DNA from: Ignavibacteria bacterium
GTDB taxonomy: Bacteria; Bacteroidota; Ignavibacteria; Kapaibacteriales; UBA2268
DNA: 64,000 bases
NCBI GenBank assembly: GCA_016844745.1
Contig: JAERMQ010000001.1
Coordinates: 87,450-151,449, forward strand
Reading direction: 5' to 3'
Shown piece by piece: positions 34,964 to 44,100 of the stretch. The notes beneath the pieces are model-generated. The model made no database searches, had not been told where the DNA came from, and worked only from the letters and a program-made list of their open reading frames with translations. A program made the position numbers and the translations under genes. How positions within the stretch are numbered: position 1 is the stretch's first letter; every line of letters begins with the position of its first letter.

Positions 34964-35749
34964 TTATTTCGGTTTTGTAAAGCCTGAAGAAGAATCTGAT
35001 GTACCAGGATCCCCTCCTGAAGTACTTACACCAATACCTTCATTCCAAGGTTTTGGTTTCGGTTTCTTTTTCTGCTTTTTTGTTGCGAGGATTTCGTCAG
35101 AATATTTATCTTTTATTTCTTCTGAATCCTCTAAATCGCTTTCAATTTGCGAAATTATACATCTTAGACAAAGAATTGAAGATGCTGAATGGGGATCCGT
35201 TTCTTCAGTAAATACACCAATATTACAAGACCCATAATAACCTGTAAATACTAATTTCAAAGTTAAATTGCCTGAAAATGGACCACTTCCGAAATCAATT
35301 ACTTGAATTTGTCCATGATTGTTCCCTAATGTTCCAGCGTTTTCGAAAACGCTAATCATAAGTTTGTTACACGTTGATGCACCAAAACTCAAAGGTATAT
35401 TCATCCTGTATAATGGTTGTTCATCATTTCCATAGAGAAACAATAAATTTTCCATTGGTGAAGGAACATCAGGATTATAAATTTTTGTTTGCATATTTAG
35501 AGCGCTAGCTAATTCTGCTTCATGAGGATAAATAGCTGCGTCCAAAGCATCTACATAAGGTTCGCTGGTTATTGATATAGGAGAGGTGTCCCAGATTCCA
35601 CCTATAGGAGTAATAAAATCTGAAGTGTATTTAACAATACCATTTGTTGTTGTACCCCCAACTGTAATTGCTGCATAGGTCACAACTTCTGTAATCGGGT
35701 CCGGTTCCGAATTTTTTAAATCGTTCCAGCCCCCAGGATAATAAGCCAT
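34964..35749 (-). CDS. Hypothetical protein with basic/proline and glycine/serine tail
   Basis: 261 residues, not recognised. No signal peptide (begins MAYYPGGWNDLKNSEPDPI). The first 180 residues look like a beta-rich globular domain; four cysteines (STCNKL, GSCNIG, LCLRC) are present. The tail is low complexity: an acidic stretch, then KKQKKKPKPKPW, then a Gly/Ser/Thr-rich end. It lies upstream of the TPR gene with about 100 bp between; that gap has a perfect 9-bp hairpin (34908-34932) without a T-run. The two may be co-expressed. Confidence 0.6.
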   Translation of the reverse strand: MAYYPGGWNDLKNSEPDPITEVVTYAAITVGGTTTNGIVKYTSDFITPIGGIWDTSPISITSEPYVDALDAAIYPHEAELASALNMQTKIYNPDVPSPMENLLFLYGNDEQPLYRMNIPLSFGASTCNKLMISVFENAGTLGNNHGQIQVIDFGSGPFSGNLTLKLVFTGYYGSCNIGVFTEETDPHSASSILCLRCIISQIESDLEDSEEIKDKYSDEILATKKQKKKPKPKPWNEGIGVSTSGGDPGTSDSSSGFTKPK

Positions 35750-35789
35750 TTTATTTCCTTTAAATTAATTGTACAATATTTGATTTTAA

Positions 35790-35886
35790 GCAAAAAAATC
35801 CCTATATTGCAAATGCGAAGGTGCATTTGCACTGGGTACAAATCAAAAGAGCCGGTGCCCTCAATGCACCGGTTCGCTTTTTTTTG
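35790..35886 (+). ncRNA. Candidate small RNA ending in a terminator
   Basis: A perfect 9-bp hairpin TGCAAATGC / GCATTTGCA with a six-base loop (35808-35831) is followed after 17 bases by a terminator hairpin GAGCCGGTGC / GCACCGGTTC (35849-35875, one G-U pair) and eight T. A TACAAT box at 35772-35777 could start it. No coding frame explains it, and the only gene before it on this strand is far away, so it does not look like a gene's 3' terminator. No known RNA family recognised. Confidence 0.45.
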
Positions 35887-35971
35887 CAGAGTTCAAGCGA
35901 ATGAAAAAACTCCTCTTCTTACAAAGGTAATTTCAGCATCTTCTGCCTCCTTCCTTAAAATCCTATTTCAA

Positions 35972-36071
35972 TTGAAACTTGAAACTTGAAACTTGAAACT
36001 TGAAACTTGAAACTTGAAACTTGAAACTTGAAACTTGAAACTTGAAACTTTGAAACTTGAAACTTGAAACT
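35972..36071 (+). repeat. TTGAAAC heptamer tandem array
   Basis: About 14 back-to-back copies of the 7-bp unit TTGAAAC with one extra T. Simple sequence, no gene. The stretch between it and the palindrome at 36344 (about 270 bp) is AT-rich with nothing else visible. Confidence 0.95.
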
Positions 36072-36343
36072 AAACCTCACTTATTGATTCAAAATACAAT
36101 TTTCCCGGTTTCGGTTTTCAACTTTTTGCAAATTGCAAAATATTCTAATACAATCCAAATTTATTTTCAAATTTATTTAAATATATTTTTTTCTACATTA
36201 AAAAACAAGTGCTGTTCTTGCTTTATATAATTTCTAATTATAAAAATAATTGAAAATATTATTCAAAAGGGAATAAAGTGGTCGTTAGATTCCCGATTCA
36301 TTTCTGTTTTTTTGCTCCTTTGTTCGGCTTAATAAAGAAAAAA

Positions 36344-36374
36344 GATGTCCTACATCTGGCAGATGTAGGACATC
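36344..36374. repeat. Palindromic repeat family B, intergenic copy
   Basis: GATGTCCTACATCT and its exact complement separated by GGC: a 14-bp perfect stem. The core ACATCTGGCAGATGT is the same as in the PD40 gene N-terminus at 7491-7540. Confidence 0.9.
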
Positions 36375-36436
36375 TAATTTTGAGACTGTATTCTTCTTTT
36401 CGCTTATGAATGAAAAACATTTCTTGAAGATTTTAA

Positions 36437-36471
36437 ACAAAAAAGGCTGCCTATCGGGGCAGCCTTTTTAT
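36437..36471. terminator. Bidirectional rho-independent terminator
   Basis: Stem AAGGCTGCC / GGCAGCCTT with a short TATCGG-type loop, flanked by an A-run on the left and T-run on the right. It lies 21 bp beyond the stop of the Spy-like lipoprotein gene (minus strand), which it should terminate. Confidence 0.88.
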
Positions 36472-36491
36472 TAATTCATTTCAATTTATTA

Positions 36492-37253
36492 TCAGCCTGG
36501 TGTTGTTGTTGCAAGGCAATCTTTTGCAAAATTTGCCATCCATGCATCGAATAATGCTTTCTGTGCATCATCTAAAGTTGCACGGATATCGAGAAGCATT
36601 TTGCAGTTGCAATCTTTAATATCCTGTTGTGCGGTGGCACGGTCGGGATTATTTGCCAAAGCTTCGCGGGTTGCTTTGTTAAGTTCTTTCAATTGCACCT
36701 TAGCGGCATCTTTATCCAAAGTACCAGCCTTAACTTGCTCCAAAATCGCTTTGCGTTGTTCGTTAGCAGCCTGAATAATCGCTTTTTCCGAAGCGCGTAA
36801 TGCTTTCATTGCGGCTTCCATACAATCTTTATGGGCTTTCATAATAGCCGGTAATCCTTTTCTCTGTTCGGGAGTTAATTTCAGGTCCATCAAAATCTTG
36901 CCGAGTGGCACAAATTTTCCGCGTGGGTCCGGAGGCATTGGTGGTTTTCCTTTTCCAGGAGGCATTGGCGGTTTGCCTTTTCCTGGGGTCATATTGCCGG
37001 CACCGCAAGGCATCATATCGCCCATCGGATTGCCGCGTAAATCATCAAACATCGACATGGAATTTTCCATAGTAGCATCGCTTACTTCAATCGGGAAGGT
37101 TTGCGATTGAGCGTCCGGGAAAGCGTAGTTCGTTGCCGGGATGTACGCAGCGTCATTATTTGTCGAACTTCCCGTTGGGTTGGTAAATTGCTGGCAGCCT
37201 ATTACAACTAAAACTAATAGAACCGGAAGCAAAGAAATCAGTGTTTTTTTCAT
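36492..37253 (-). CDS. Lipoprotein with Spy/CpxP-like LTxxQ helical region
   Basis: 253 residues. The signal MKKTLISLLPVLLVLVVIGCQQ has the lipobox VIGC (Cys20). Next is a flexible part with a twofold repeat GKGKPPMPP (about 91-108). The C-terminal half is helical and charged, with LKLTPEQRKGLPAIM, the LTxxQ motif of the Spy/CpxP group of periplasmic chaperones and sensors, and two further helix pairs; several Cys (DCMEA, DCNCKM, DCLA) could form disulfides or bind metal. It is monocistronic between its own terminator and the next repeat region. Chaperone or metal role is inferred only. Confidence 0.7.
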   Translation of the reverse strand: MKKTLISLLPVLLVLVVIGCQQFTNPTGSSTNNDAAYIPATNYAFPDAQSQTFPIEVSDATMENSMSMFDDLRGNPMGDMMPCGAGNMTPGKGKPPMPPGKGKPPMPPDPRGKFVPLGKILMDLKLTPEQRKGLPAIMKAHKDCMEAAMKALRASEKAIIQAANEQRKAILEQVKAGTLDKDAAKVQLKELNKATREALANNPDRATAQQDIKDCNCKMLLDIRATLDDAQKALFDAWMANFAKDCLATTTPG

Positions 37254-37487
37254 TTAAGTTATCCTTTCAATTATTTCAAAAAACTTATTTACTAACTGTC
37301 TTTTAGACTTTTTCACCGGGAAAAAGGTTTAATCCGTTTAATTTTTTTTTATTTTTCAAATATCTATATTACTCTGTATTCATATACACATAAAAATTCT
37401 GAACGTTACAAAAAATAAAATAATAATTAAAAAAAAGTCATTATTTCATTTGGGATTGTAGAATTTATAGTAAGAATTTCATGTAAT

Positions 37488-37600
37488 GGCAAATAAAGAA
37501 CCCCTCCCTAACCCTCCCCGAAGGGGAGGGAATTGAAAAATAAGAAGGTTAAAAATTCCCTCACCTTCGGGGAGGGTTAGGGAGGGGTTCTTTATTTGCC
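37488..37600. repeat. Palindromic element, family C variant
   Basis: Arms GGCAAATAAAGAACCCCTCCC and its complement, inner arms CCTCCCCGAAGGGGAGGG and TCACCTTCGGGGAGG. It is followed by family A-like tail sequence with GGATTCCTGCCTTCGCAGG (about 37659-37680). This makes up most of the 461-bp gap before nadC; the rest is AT-rich promoter DNA of the lipoprotein. Confidence 0.85.
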
Positions 37601-37714
37601 TTGCTTTCATCAATATTTTGATTTTTCACACGGACACTTTGCAGTAATGACAGCGTATTCATTCAGGGGATTCCTGCCTTCGCAGGAATGACAGCCACAC
37701 TTTTGTAATCAAAT

Positions 37715-38578
37715 TTATTCGAATTCCAAATGGAGTTCCGCTGCCGTGGCGCTGTGGGTCAAGGCTCCGATTGATATTGCATCTATTCCGGTAGTTACGT
37801 AGTCCTTCAGGGTATCTAATGTTATTCCACCGGAAGACTCTATGAATACTTTCTCGCCAAATACATAAGCGCGGATTATTTTTACTGCTAAAGTCGTCTC
37901 TCCAGATGACATATTATCAAGCAATAAGCCATCGATGTAGCACTCAAGTGCTTCTTTGATTTGGTCGATGTTTTCGGCTTCAACTTCAATAGGCAGGCCA
38001 GTGTTAGCTAATTTGGCTGCCTTAATGGCTTCGGTAATGCTTCCGGCTGCTTTGATATGATTATCCTTAATTAATATACCGGAGGATAAATCTAAACGAT
38101 GATTCGAACCGCCTCCACATGCAACGGCATATTTCTCTAACAAACGAAGTCCGGGAGTAGTTTTCCTGGTATCTAATATTTTAACATTAAAAGGTTTGGC
38201 GATTTTAACATATTTGCTTGTAAGGGTTGCAATGCCGCATAAACGCTGGAGCAGGTTCAGCATTGGTCTTTCGTAGGTTAGCAGAAGAAGGGAACTTCCG
38301 GTAATTTTTGCAAGTATTTTTCCGTTTTCGGCAAATTCGCCGTCATTTACAAACATTTCCAATTGGAATTTATCTTTGGGGAAGAATTGCTCAAGAACGG
38401 GCTTTCCGGCGAAAATAATATCCTGTTGTGTTTGAATGTATGCTGTGGATGTTTCATTGGAATCAATTATGCTATTTGATGTTACATCGCCTGCGGGTGC
38501 ATCTTCCAGCAGGAATTCAGCGATTTTTGATTTTAAATAATCTTCCTGCAGTTCGGTTATTCGTGGGTACTCTATCAA
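37715..38578 (-). CDS. nadC: Quinolinate phosphoribosyltransferase (decarboxylating)
   Basis: 287 residues. It converts quinolinate and PRPP to nicotinate mononucleotide in de novo NAD synthesis. Markers: EDAPAGDVTSNSI near the N-terminus, ERPMLNLLQRLCGIATLTSKYV, KILDTRKTTPGLRLLEKYAV, GGGSNHRLDLSSGILIKDNHI, and ESSGGITLDTLKDYVTTGIDAISIGALTHS at the end. It overlaps nadA by 4 bp, so the two form an operon. nadB is not in the window. Confidence 0.95.
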   Translation of the reverse strand: MIEYPRITELQEDYLKSKIAEFLLEDAPAGDVTSNSIIDSNETSTAYIQTQQDIIFAGKPVLEQFFPKDKFQLEMFVNDGEFAENGKILAKITGSSLLLLTYERPMLNLLQRLCGIATLTSKYVKIAKPFNVKILDTRKTTPGLRLLEKYAVACGGGSNHRLDLSSGILIKDNHIKAAGSITEAIKAAKLANTGLPIEVEAENIDQIKEALECYIDGLLLDNMSSGETTLAVKIIRAYVFGEKVFIESSGGITLDTLKDYVTTGIDAISIGALTHSATAAELHLEFE

Positions 38579-39507
38579 CTTAGCTCCAACATTCGTTCAA
38601 GGGGTTTCAGAGCGGCAATTCGTATTTCTTCCGGCAGGATTATCTCGGGTTGTAAGGTTTCGAGAGCATTTATCATTTTATCGATTGTATTCAATTTCAT
38701 GTGGGGACAATTATTACAAGCACAGCCATCGAGCCCGGGTACGGGAATAAATGTTTTTCCTTTTGTATTTTTCTCAAGGTGATGAATAACACCGGGCTCA
38801 GTTAGAATAATGAACTCATTTGTAGTATTATTATTTGCCGCAAAGTTTATAATTCCGGTTGTGGAGCCGATATAATCTGCGTATTGAAGCAGGTTTTCGG
38901 TACATTCCGGATGAGCTAACACAAGGGCGTCAGGATATTTATTCATTAAATTAATTACTTCAATTTCCGAAAATTGCTCATGCACTTCGCAGCTACCATC
39001 CCAAAGAGTAAGCTTTCGTCCGGTTTTTTTTGCGATATGAGCGCCAAGGTATTTATCCGGTGCAAATAATATTGGTATGGCTTCGGGGACAGACATAACA
39101 ATCTTTTCCGCATTGGCAGAAGTGCAGATTATATCGCTCAACGCCTTGACGGCTGCGCTGCAATTAATATAAGAAATTACTGTATGGTCGGGATGTGCCA
39201 GAGTCCATTCCCTGAATTTCTCTGGCGGGGCGCTGTCGGCTAAGGAGCATCCTGCTTTCATATCAGGAATAATAACTGTTTTATTCGGATTAAGTATTTT
39301 TGCGGTTTCTGCCATGAAATGAACCCCGCAAAAGAGTATTACATCGGCACTGGTTTTCTTAGCGGCTTGAGCTAAAGCTAAGGAGTCGCCTAAAAAATCG
39401 GCTACATCCTGAATTGTGCCGTCCTGATAGTAATGCGCTAAAATTACGGCATTTCTTTCTTTTTTTAATCTATTTAATTTCTCAATCTGCCCGTTCATTT
39501 CATTCAT
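38575..39507 (-). CDS. nadA: Quinolinate synthase A
   Basis: 310 residues. It condenses iminoaspartate with DHAP using a [4Fe-4S] cluster. Seen: the start KKERNAVILAHYYQDGTIQDVADFLGDSLALA, FCGVHFMAETAKIL, the cluster cysteine regions MKAGCSLADSAPP, HPECTENL, and GCACNNCPHMKLNT. It is the upstream partner of nadC. A short leader region with a family C palindrome follows divergently. Confidence 0.95.
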   Translation of the reverse strand: MNEMNGQIEKLNRLKKERNAVILAHYYQDGTIQDVADFLGDSLALAQAAKKTSADVILFCGVHFMAETAKILNPNKTVIIPDMKAGCSLADSAPPEKFREWTLAHPDHTVISYINCSAAVKALSDIICTSANAEKIVMSVPEAIPILFAPDKYLGAHIAKKTGRKLTLWDGSCEVHEQFSEIEVINLMNKYPDALVLAHPECTENLLQYADYIGSTTGIINFAANNNTTNEFIILTEPGVIHHLEKNTKGKTFIPVPGLDGCACNNCPHMKLNTIDKMINALETLQPEIILPEEIRIAALKPLERMLELS

Positions 39508-39654
39508 TTAATCAGATGAATACTTGTTCAAACTTGATTAGATTTGACGGAATTAGGGAGGATTTATTTTCTTATTTTAGAGTCATGAAATTGAAGATGT
39601 CATTCCGGCTAATTATACTGAGTGAAAACAAAGAAAATTTTTTAGGATGAAAAA

Positions 39655-39732
39655 GAAAAACCCCCTATCCCCCTTTAAAAAAGGGGGAATATTTTAATCC
39701 CCCCTTTTTTAAAGGGGGATAGGGGGTTTTTC
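39655..39732. repeat. Palindromic element, family C
   Basis: Outer arms GAAAAACCCCCTATCCCCC and its complement, inner arms TTTAAAAAAGGGGG / CCCCCTTTTTTAAA. Family A-like tails follow to about 39800. The remaining leader to the hicB start is AT-rich. Confidence 0.88.
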
Positions 39733-39874
39733 ACACAGTCTCGAATGCAGGAATCCCCTGCTGTAACGGTTATAGGGATTCCTGCATTAGCAGAAATGAC
39801 ATTTTTAGAACTATCCAATAATAAAAAAACGATTTCACCGTTAATATTGTTTTATTTGTTGAAGACTATATGTT

Positions 39875-40084
39875 ATGAAAAATCATTTCTTCTCTGCCGT
39901 AGTTCATCTTGAGGTAGATATTTATGTTGCCGAATGTCCTGAAGTTGGCACTGTAAGTCAGGGTAAATCAATTGAGGAAGCCGTTAGTAATTTGAAGGAA
40001 GCTACTGAACTTTATCTTGAAGAATTCCCGATTGATTCAAAACCTCAAACATTTCTAACTACTTTTGAATTGGAATATGCCTAA
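39875..40084 (+). CDS. hicB: HicB-family antitoxin
   Basis: 69 residues. The partial RNase-H-like HicB fold is seen in the start FFSAVVHLEVDIYVAECPEVGTVSQGKSIEEAVSNLKEATELYLEE. It lacks a C-terminal DNA-binding domain, as in the shorter HicB forms. It normally binds and blocks HicA. The following hicA overlaps by 8 bp. Confidence 0.88.
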   Translation: MKNHFFSAVVHLEVDIYVAECPEVGTVSQGKSIEEAVSNLKEATELYLEEFPIDSKPQTFLTTFELEYA

Positions 40085-40304
40085 ACTGCCAAGAATTTCG
40101 GGCAATAAAATAGTACGTACTTTGGAATTGTTAGGATTTATTAAAGTCCGCCAACGTGGTAGTCATGTGATTCTTACAAAAGAAACCGAACTCGGTAAAA
40201 GGGGATGTACTGTTCCATTACACGATATTGTGGCTGTTGGAACATTAAGCGGTATTTTGAAGCAAGCTGAAGTTAGTGTTGAGGAATTTAAAGAACAATT
40301 ATAA
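40077..40304 (+). CDS. hicA: HicA-family mRNA interferase toxin
   Basis: 75 residues from the ATG at 40077 (a TTG four codons earlier is also open). The dsRBD-like fold is seen in PRISGNKIVRTLELLGFIKVRQRGSHVILTK, with the catalytic His in GSHVIL, and the end VPLHDIVAVGTLSGILKQAEVSVEEF. HicA cleaves mRNA. The antitoxin gene comes first, opposite to the classic hicA-hicB order. Confidence 0.9.
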   Translation: MPKLPRISGNKIVRTLELLGFIKVRQRGSHVILTKETELGKRGCTVPLHDIVAVGTLSGILKQAEVSVEEFKEQL

Positions 40305-40355
40305 TATGCCATTATTCTATTTTGCCAAAAGTTAAAAAAAATCAATTCTTATGTT

Positions 40356-40667
40356 ATGGATATAAATTATATAAGAAATAAATTCGCAAATAAAGAATAT
40401 TTGTTTACTTGTCATGGCGATAAAGAGAGGCAAAACGATAATTTGTTAATTTCGGAATTATTGGATGCCATAAAAAATGGAATAATTATTGAGCATTATG
40501 AGGATACGGGAAGAGGAGAGAGTTGTTTGGTTGCAGGATTTAATTCAGAGGGGAAACCGATTCATATTGTTTTGGGTATGTTTGGAGATAGCTTAGTTAT
40601 AATAACAGTATATATTCCGTCACCACCCAAATTCAAGAATATTTATGAGAGGATTAAAAATGAATAA
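40356..40667 (+). CDS. DUF4258 protein, likely toxin-like partner
   Basis: 103 residues. Resembles DUF4258/MqsR-like small proteins: LFTCHGDKERQNDNLLISELLDAIKNGIIIEHYEDTGRGESCLVAGF, then PIHIVLGMFGDSLVIITVYIPSPPKF. The next gene, a zinc-finger protein, overlaps by 8 bp. Such pairs are annotated as toxin-antitoxin; activity is not shown. Confidence 0.8.
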   Translation: MDINYIRNKFANKEYLFTCHGDKERQNDNLLISELLDAIKNGIIIEHYEDTGRGESCLVAGFNSEGKPIHIVLGMFGDSLVIITVYIPSPPKFKNIYERIKNE

Positions 40668-40914
40668 GAGTTGCATTTTTTGTGGAAATAAAAATCTTAC
40701 AGAAAAAAAAGTACAGTATATTTATAAGCATAATACAGAGTATATTATCGTGAATGATGTACCATGCTTAGAATGTGATTTCTGTGGTGAACAGTATTTC
40801 AATGGTGATACTATGGAAAAGATTGAAAAATTATACCATGATATTTCTAATAATAAAAGGAATATTCAAAGGAAAATTGAAGTTCCGATTGAAGATTATT
40901 CAGCCTTTTCTTAG
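40660..40914 (+). CDS. YgiT-type zinc finger protein, likely antitoxin
   Basis: 84 residues from the ATG at 40660. It has two CxxC pairs, CIFCG (about residues 4-8) and CLECDFCG, which bind one zinc as in the N-terminal half of MqsA. The C-terminal tail is helical with no HTH, so it is a shorter antitoxin than MqsA. The frame is open five codons further upstream, inside the previous gene. Confidence 0.82.
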   Translation: MNKSCIFCGNKNLTEKKVQYIYKHNTEYIIVNDVPCLECDFCGEQYFNGDTMEKIEKLYHDISNNKRNIQRKIEVPIEDYSAFS

Positions 40915-41125
40915 TTAGATTTAAGAATAATTAATTAATATTTTCTGACATTCCATAATGAGTGAAATGTAAATTAATAAAAAGTAAATCTTTTTGCAGG
41001 TAATTCACTTGTGTTTTTCAAAATTAGCCTCTTCACAAATCAAACTGGCAATTATCAACCAATCCATACAATTTTTTCAGTGGTTATCTGTCTTATATGC
41101 GGGATAACTAAATTTTAGGATTAAT

Positions 41126-44100
41126 ATGATTCTCCGCATAATATCAATATATATTGCCTTTCTGTGGATATATACTCTCCATGCCGAACCAATTAGCATA
41201 ACTACAAATCCCCAGGGGATGATAATAAAAATAAATCATTTGGATGCCTGGTGCTCTTCGGATGAGAACCGGAATATTCAATTGCAATTGGAAAAAAGCA
41301 GATACTTAAACTATAGAAATTTCGAAAACGGAGACCGAGCCTACTTTTTGGAATTTTATATAGCAGCGCCAACAGGCAATGTGAAGGCAACATTCACGAA
41401 TAAACAATACCGGAATTTAAATTGCAATTCAAACCAACATCCGCCGGTAATAGATTTAATACAGAATATTGAAACAGTATATGCAGGCAAACAAAGGGAC
41501 GTCAATATTGTCAAGGTAAGGGTCAATCCTTATGCTTATGATAATACAACGAACTCAATTTCTGTCCTGGATTCATCTGAGATATTCATTGAATTTTCAA
41601 CAACTGTTCCGATTATTCTAAGGGAATTACCACCCCTGGAGAAATCGTTTTATTGTGGAGTTAATAATCAGGCGCATTTACCTGCTCTGCTGAATGATGT
41701 TAATAATACTAAGCAGGATAATCAATTATTATCCGAGGATACATGGTATGTGCCAGCGAGAAAGTATATCGCAATTCCTACTTCCAAGGATGGTATTGCA
41801 GCCTTTAAAATGAAGGATGTTATTGCAATAGATGGAACGTTGAACGGCAAGGAATCGAGATACCTACATTTATTGAACAGAGGAGTCGAGCAGCTTATAG
41901 CCATCATCGATGAAGATAGTATAATCGATAATAAGGACGAAATTTACTTTTACGGTTCGAGACCCAAAGGCGATACTACATGGTTCGATGCTTTTGCTTC
42001 AAAGGAAATGTTTTATTTGTATTACGATAATCTGACCGAAGGAAAACGTCTGGAAGACGGATTATATACAAATGGTGAACCGGATGAAATAAAATCAGTC
42101 GATATCAATTGGCATTTGGAGAAGGATAATGATTATGCTCAACAAGACCCAGGTTTAACGGAAGCATCAATTTCGGAAGGCTGGTATATAAGGGGTATTA
42201 ACGATACAAATCCTTCCCTGCAGAATATTTTCTTCTATCAACCAACCGATAATCCTGAAGATTCCGTTGAAATTTCATCAAGTTTCAATAGCATTTTAGA
42301 ACTTGGTACTATTAACGGAAAAAGCTTTTTTTATAACTATTATTTATCATTCCTGCTCAACAATGACACATTGGCTCAAAAGACTTTTCAAAAAATGAGG
42401 CAGGAAACATTCGTAAAAAAGTTAGCCTCTACTGACTTGTTCCCCGGAATCAACGGAATTGAGCATTTTACATTAACAAACGATTCTAATAAATATCAAT
42501 TAGTAGGAATTGATTATTATAATGTTAATGGCAAAGCCAAACCTGCCGCTTATAATGGGACAGTTTCATTTGCAACAAATCCTAAGAAATATTCCATACT
42601 AAAAATAGACGGATTTTCTTCACACGAAATTGTTGCAATCGATACATTAAATAAGATAATTTATTACCCTTTATCCAGAGCGGGAACAATGATACAATTG
42701 GGTGTAAGAAGCGGAGCGAAACAATTTGCGTCAGTCAGGTTGAATGATTCCGGATTTGGATTCTTTAAACCCGGTATTGATATTGTTGCAACAACGGAGT
42801 TCTCCAAAAGTGTGATTCAGCAAAGATATTATTCCCAAGATACAAGTGATATTATTGGCTTCATTGATTCCCTGCCTGCTCAAAGCATAGTTGTGATGTG
42901 TATAAACAAGCCGATGGTTCTTTCCCAGCAATTAATCCGGTATTTGGAAAAATATGGAATTAAAGATATTGGGCAGGTTGCCAACGGACAAAGCTATGCC
43001 TGTATTTTCAGGAAAAGCGGTTCTTTATTGTTCGAAAAAGCCTCACCGGATGTTATCAAATACTCATCATTTTTGCCTAATACCCAAGGCGTGTCCTATT
43101 CCTGTTCAATAGATTTATTTGGAAATTCGAATCATAATTTTTGTGTGAGCGATTCCACTGCAATCGAATTTTCAATTCCACAAGCAACTGCACAAACTAA
43201 TCTTAGGAACAGAACCAATTCTGCCGATGCAATTATTATTACCCATAAAGATTTTCTCCAGGCATCCGAAAGACTTGCTGCCCACAGGTTGAAATACTCC
43301 GGTATTAATGAAAAAATTATCGATGTTGACGAAATTTATAAGGAATTCTACTATGGCAGGAAATCTGCACATGCAATAAAATCTTTCCTGAAATTTGCAG
43401 TAAATAACTGGGCAAAAAAGCCAACCCATGTTACATTTATGGGTGATGCCTCCGATGACCCTCGTATGGCTTACCATAGCGCTATTATGATAGATTACGT
43501 ACCGACCTATGGAAATCCTGTCAGTGATTCATGGTATTCTTTTTTGGATAACGATAGATTAGGCGATATAATCGTTGGGAGAATACCGGCTCAAAACCCA
43601 AAGCAGGCAAACGAATATCTTGATAAAGTAATCCTCTATGATACTATTCCCATCAGGCCTTGGATGAAGAAGTTCTTATTTATTTCCGGTGGATTAGAAA
43701 AATCGGAAATCCTGAATTGGTGTAATTATATAATGGATTTTAAGGATAGAATTGTCAATAGTCAGTTATGCGCCGATACAGCTCGCGTATGCAAAGACCC
43801 TGATGATACCGGAGTAAGTGAAAAAGCCGTTGTCAAAATATTGGAATTTATGAATAATGGAGTAATATGGACAAATTTCTTAGGGCATGGCGCAGCGACA
43901 GTAATGGATTTGGATGGCTGGACGGCAGACAGGTTCAATAACGGCGACAGAATGGGAATACTCACAAATATTTCCTGTAATGTCGGTAACTTTGCTATTC
44001 AATTTAATAATTGCAAAAATGAAGATTATGTCATGTATCCGAAAAAGGGATTTGTAGCGGCTATTGGCTCAACCGGTACGGGAGATGTAACCGTCGGGGA

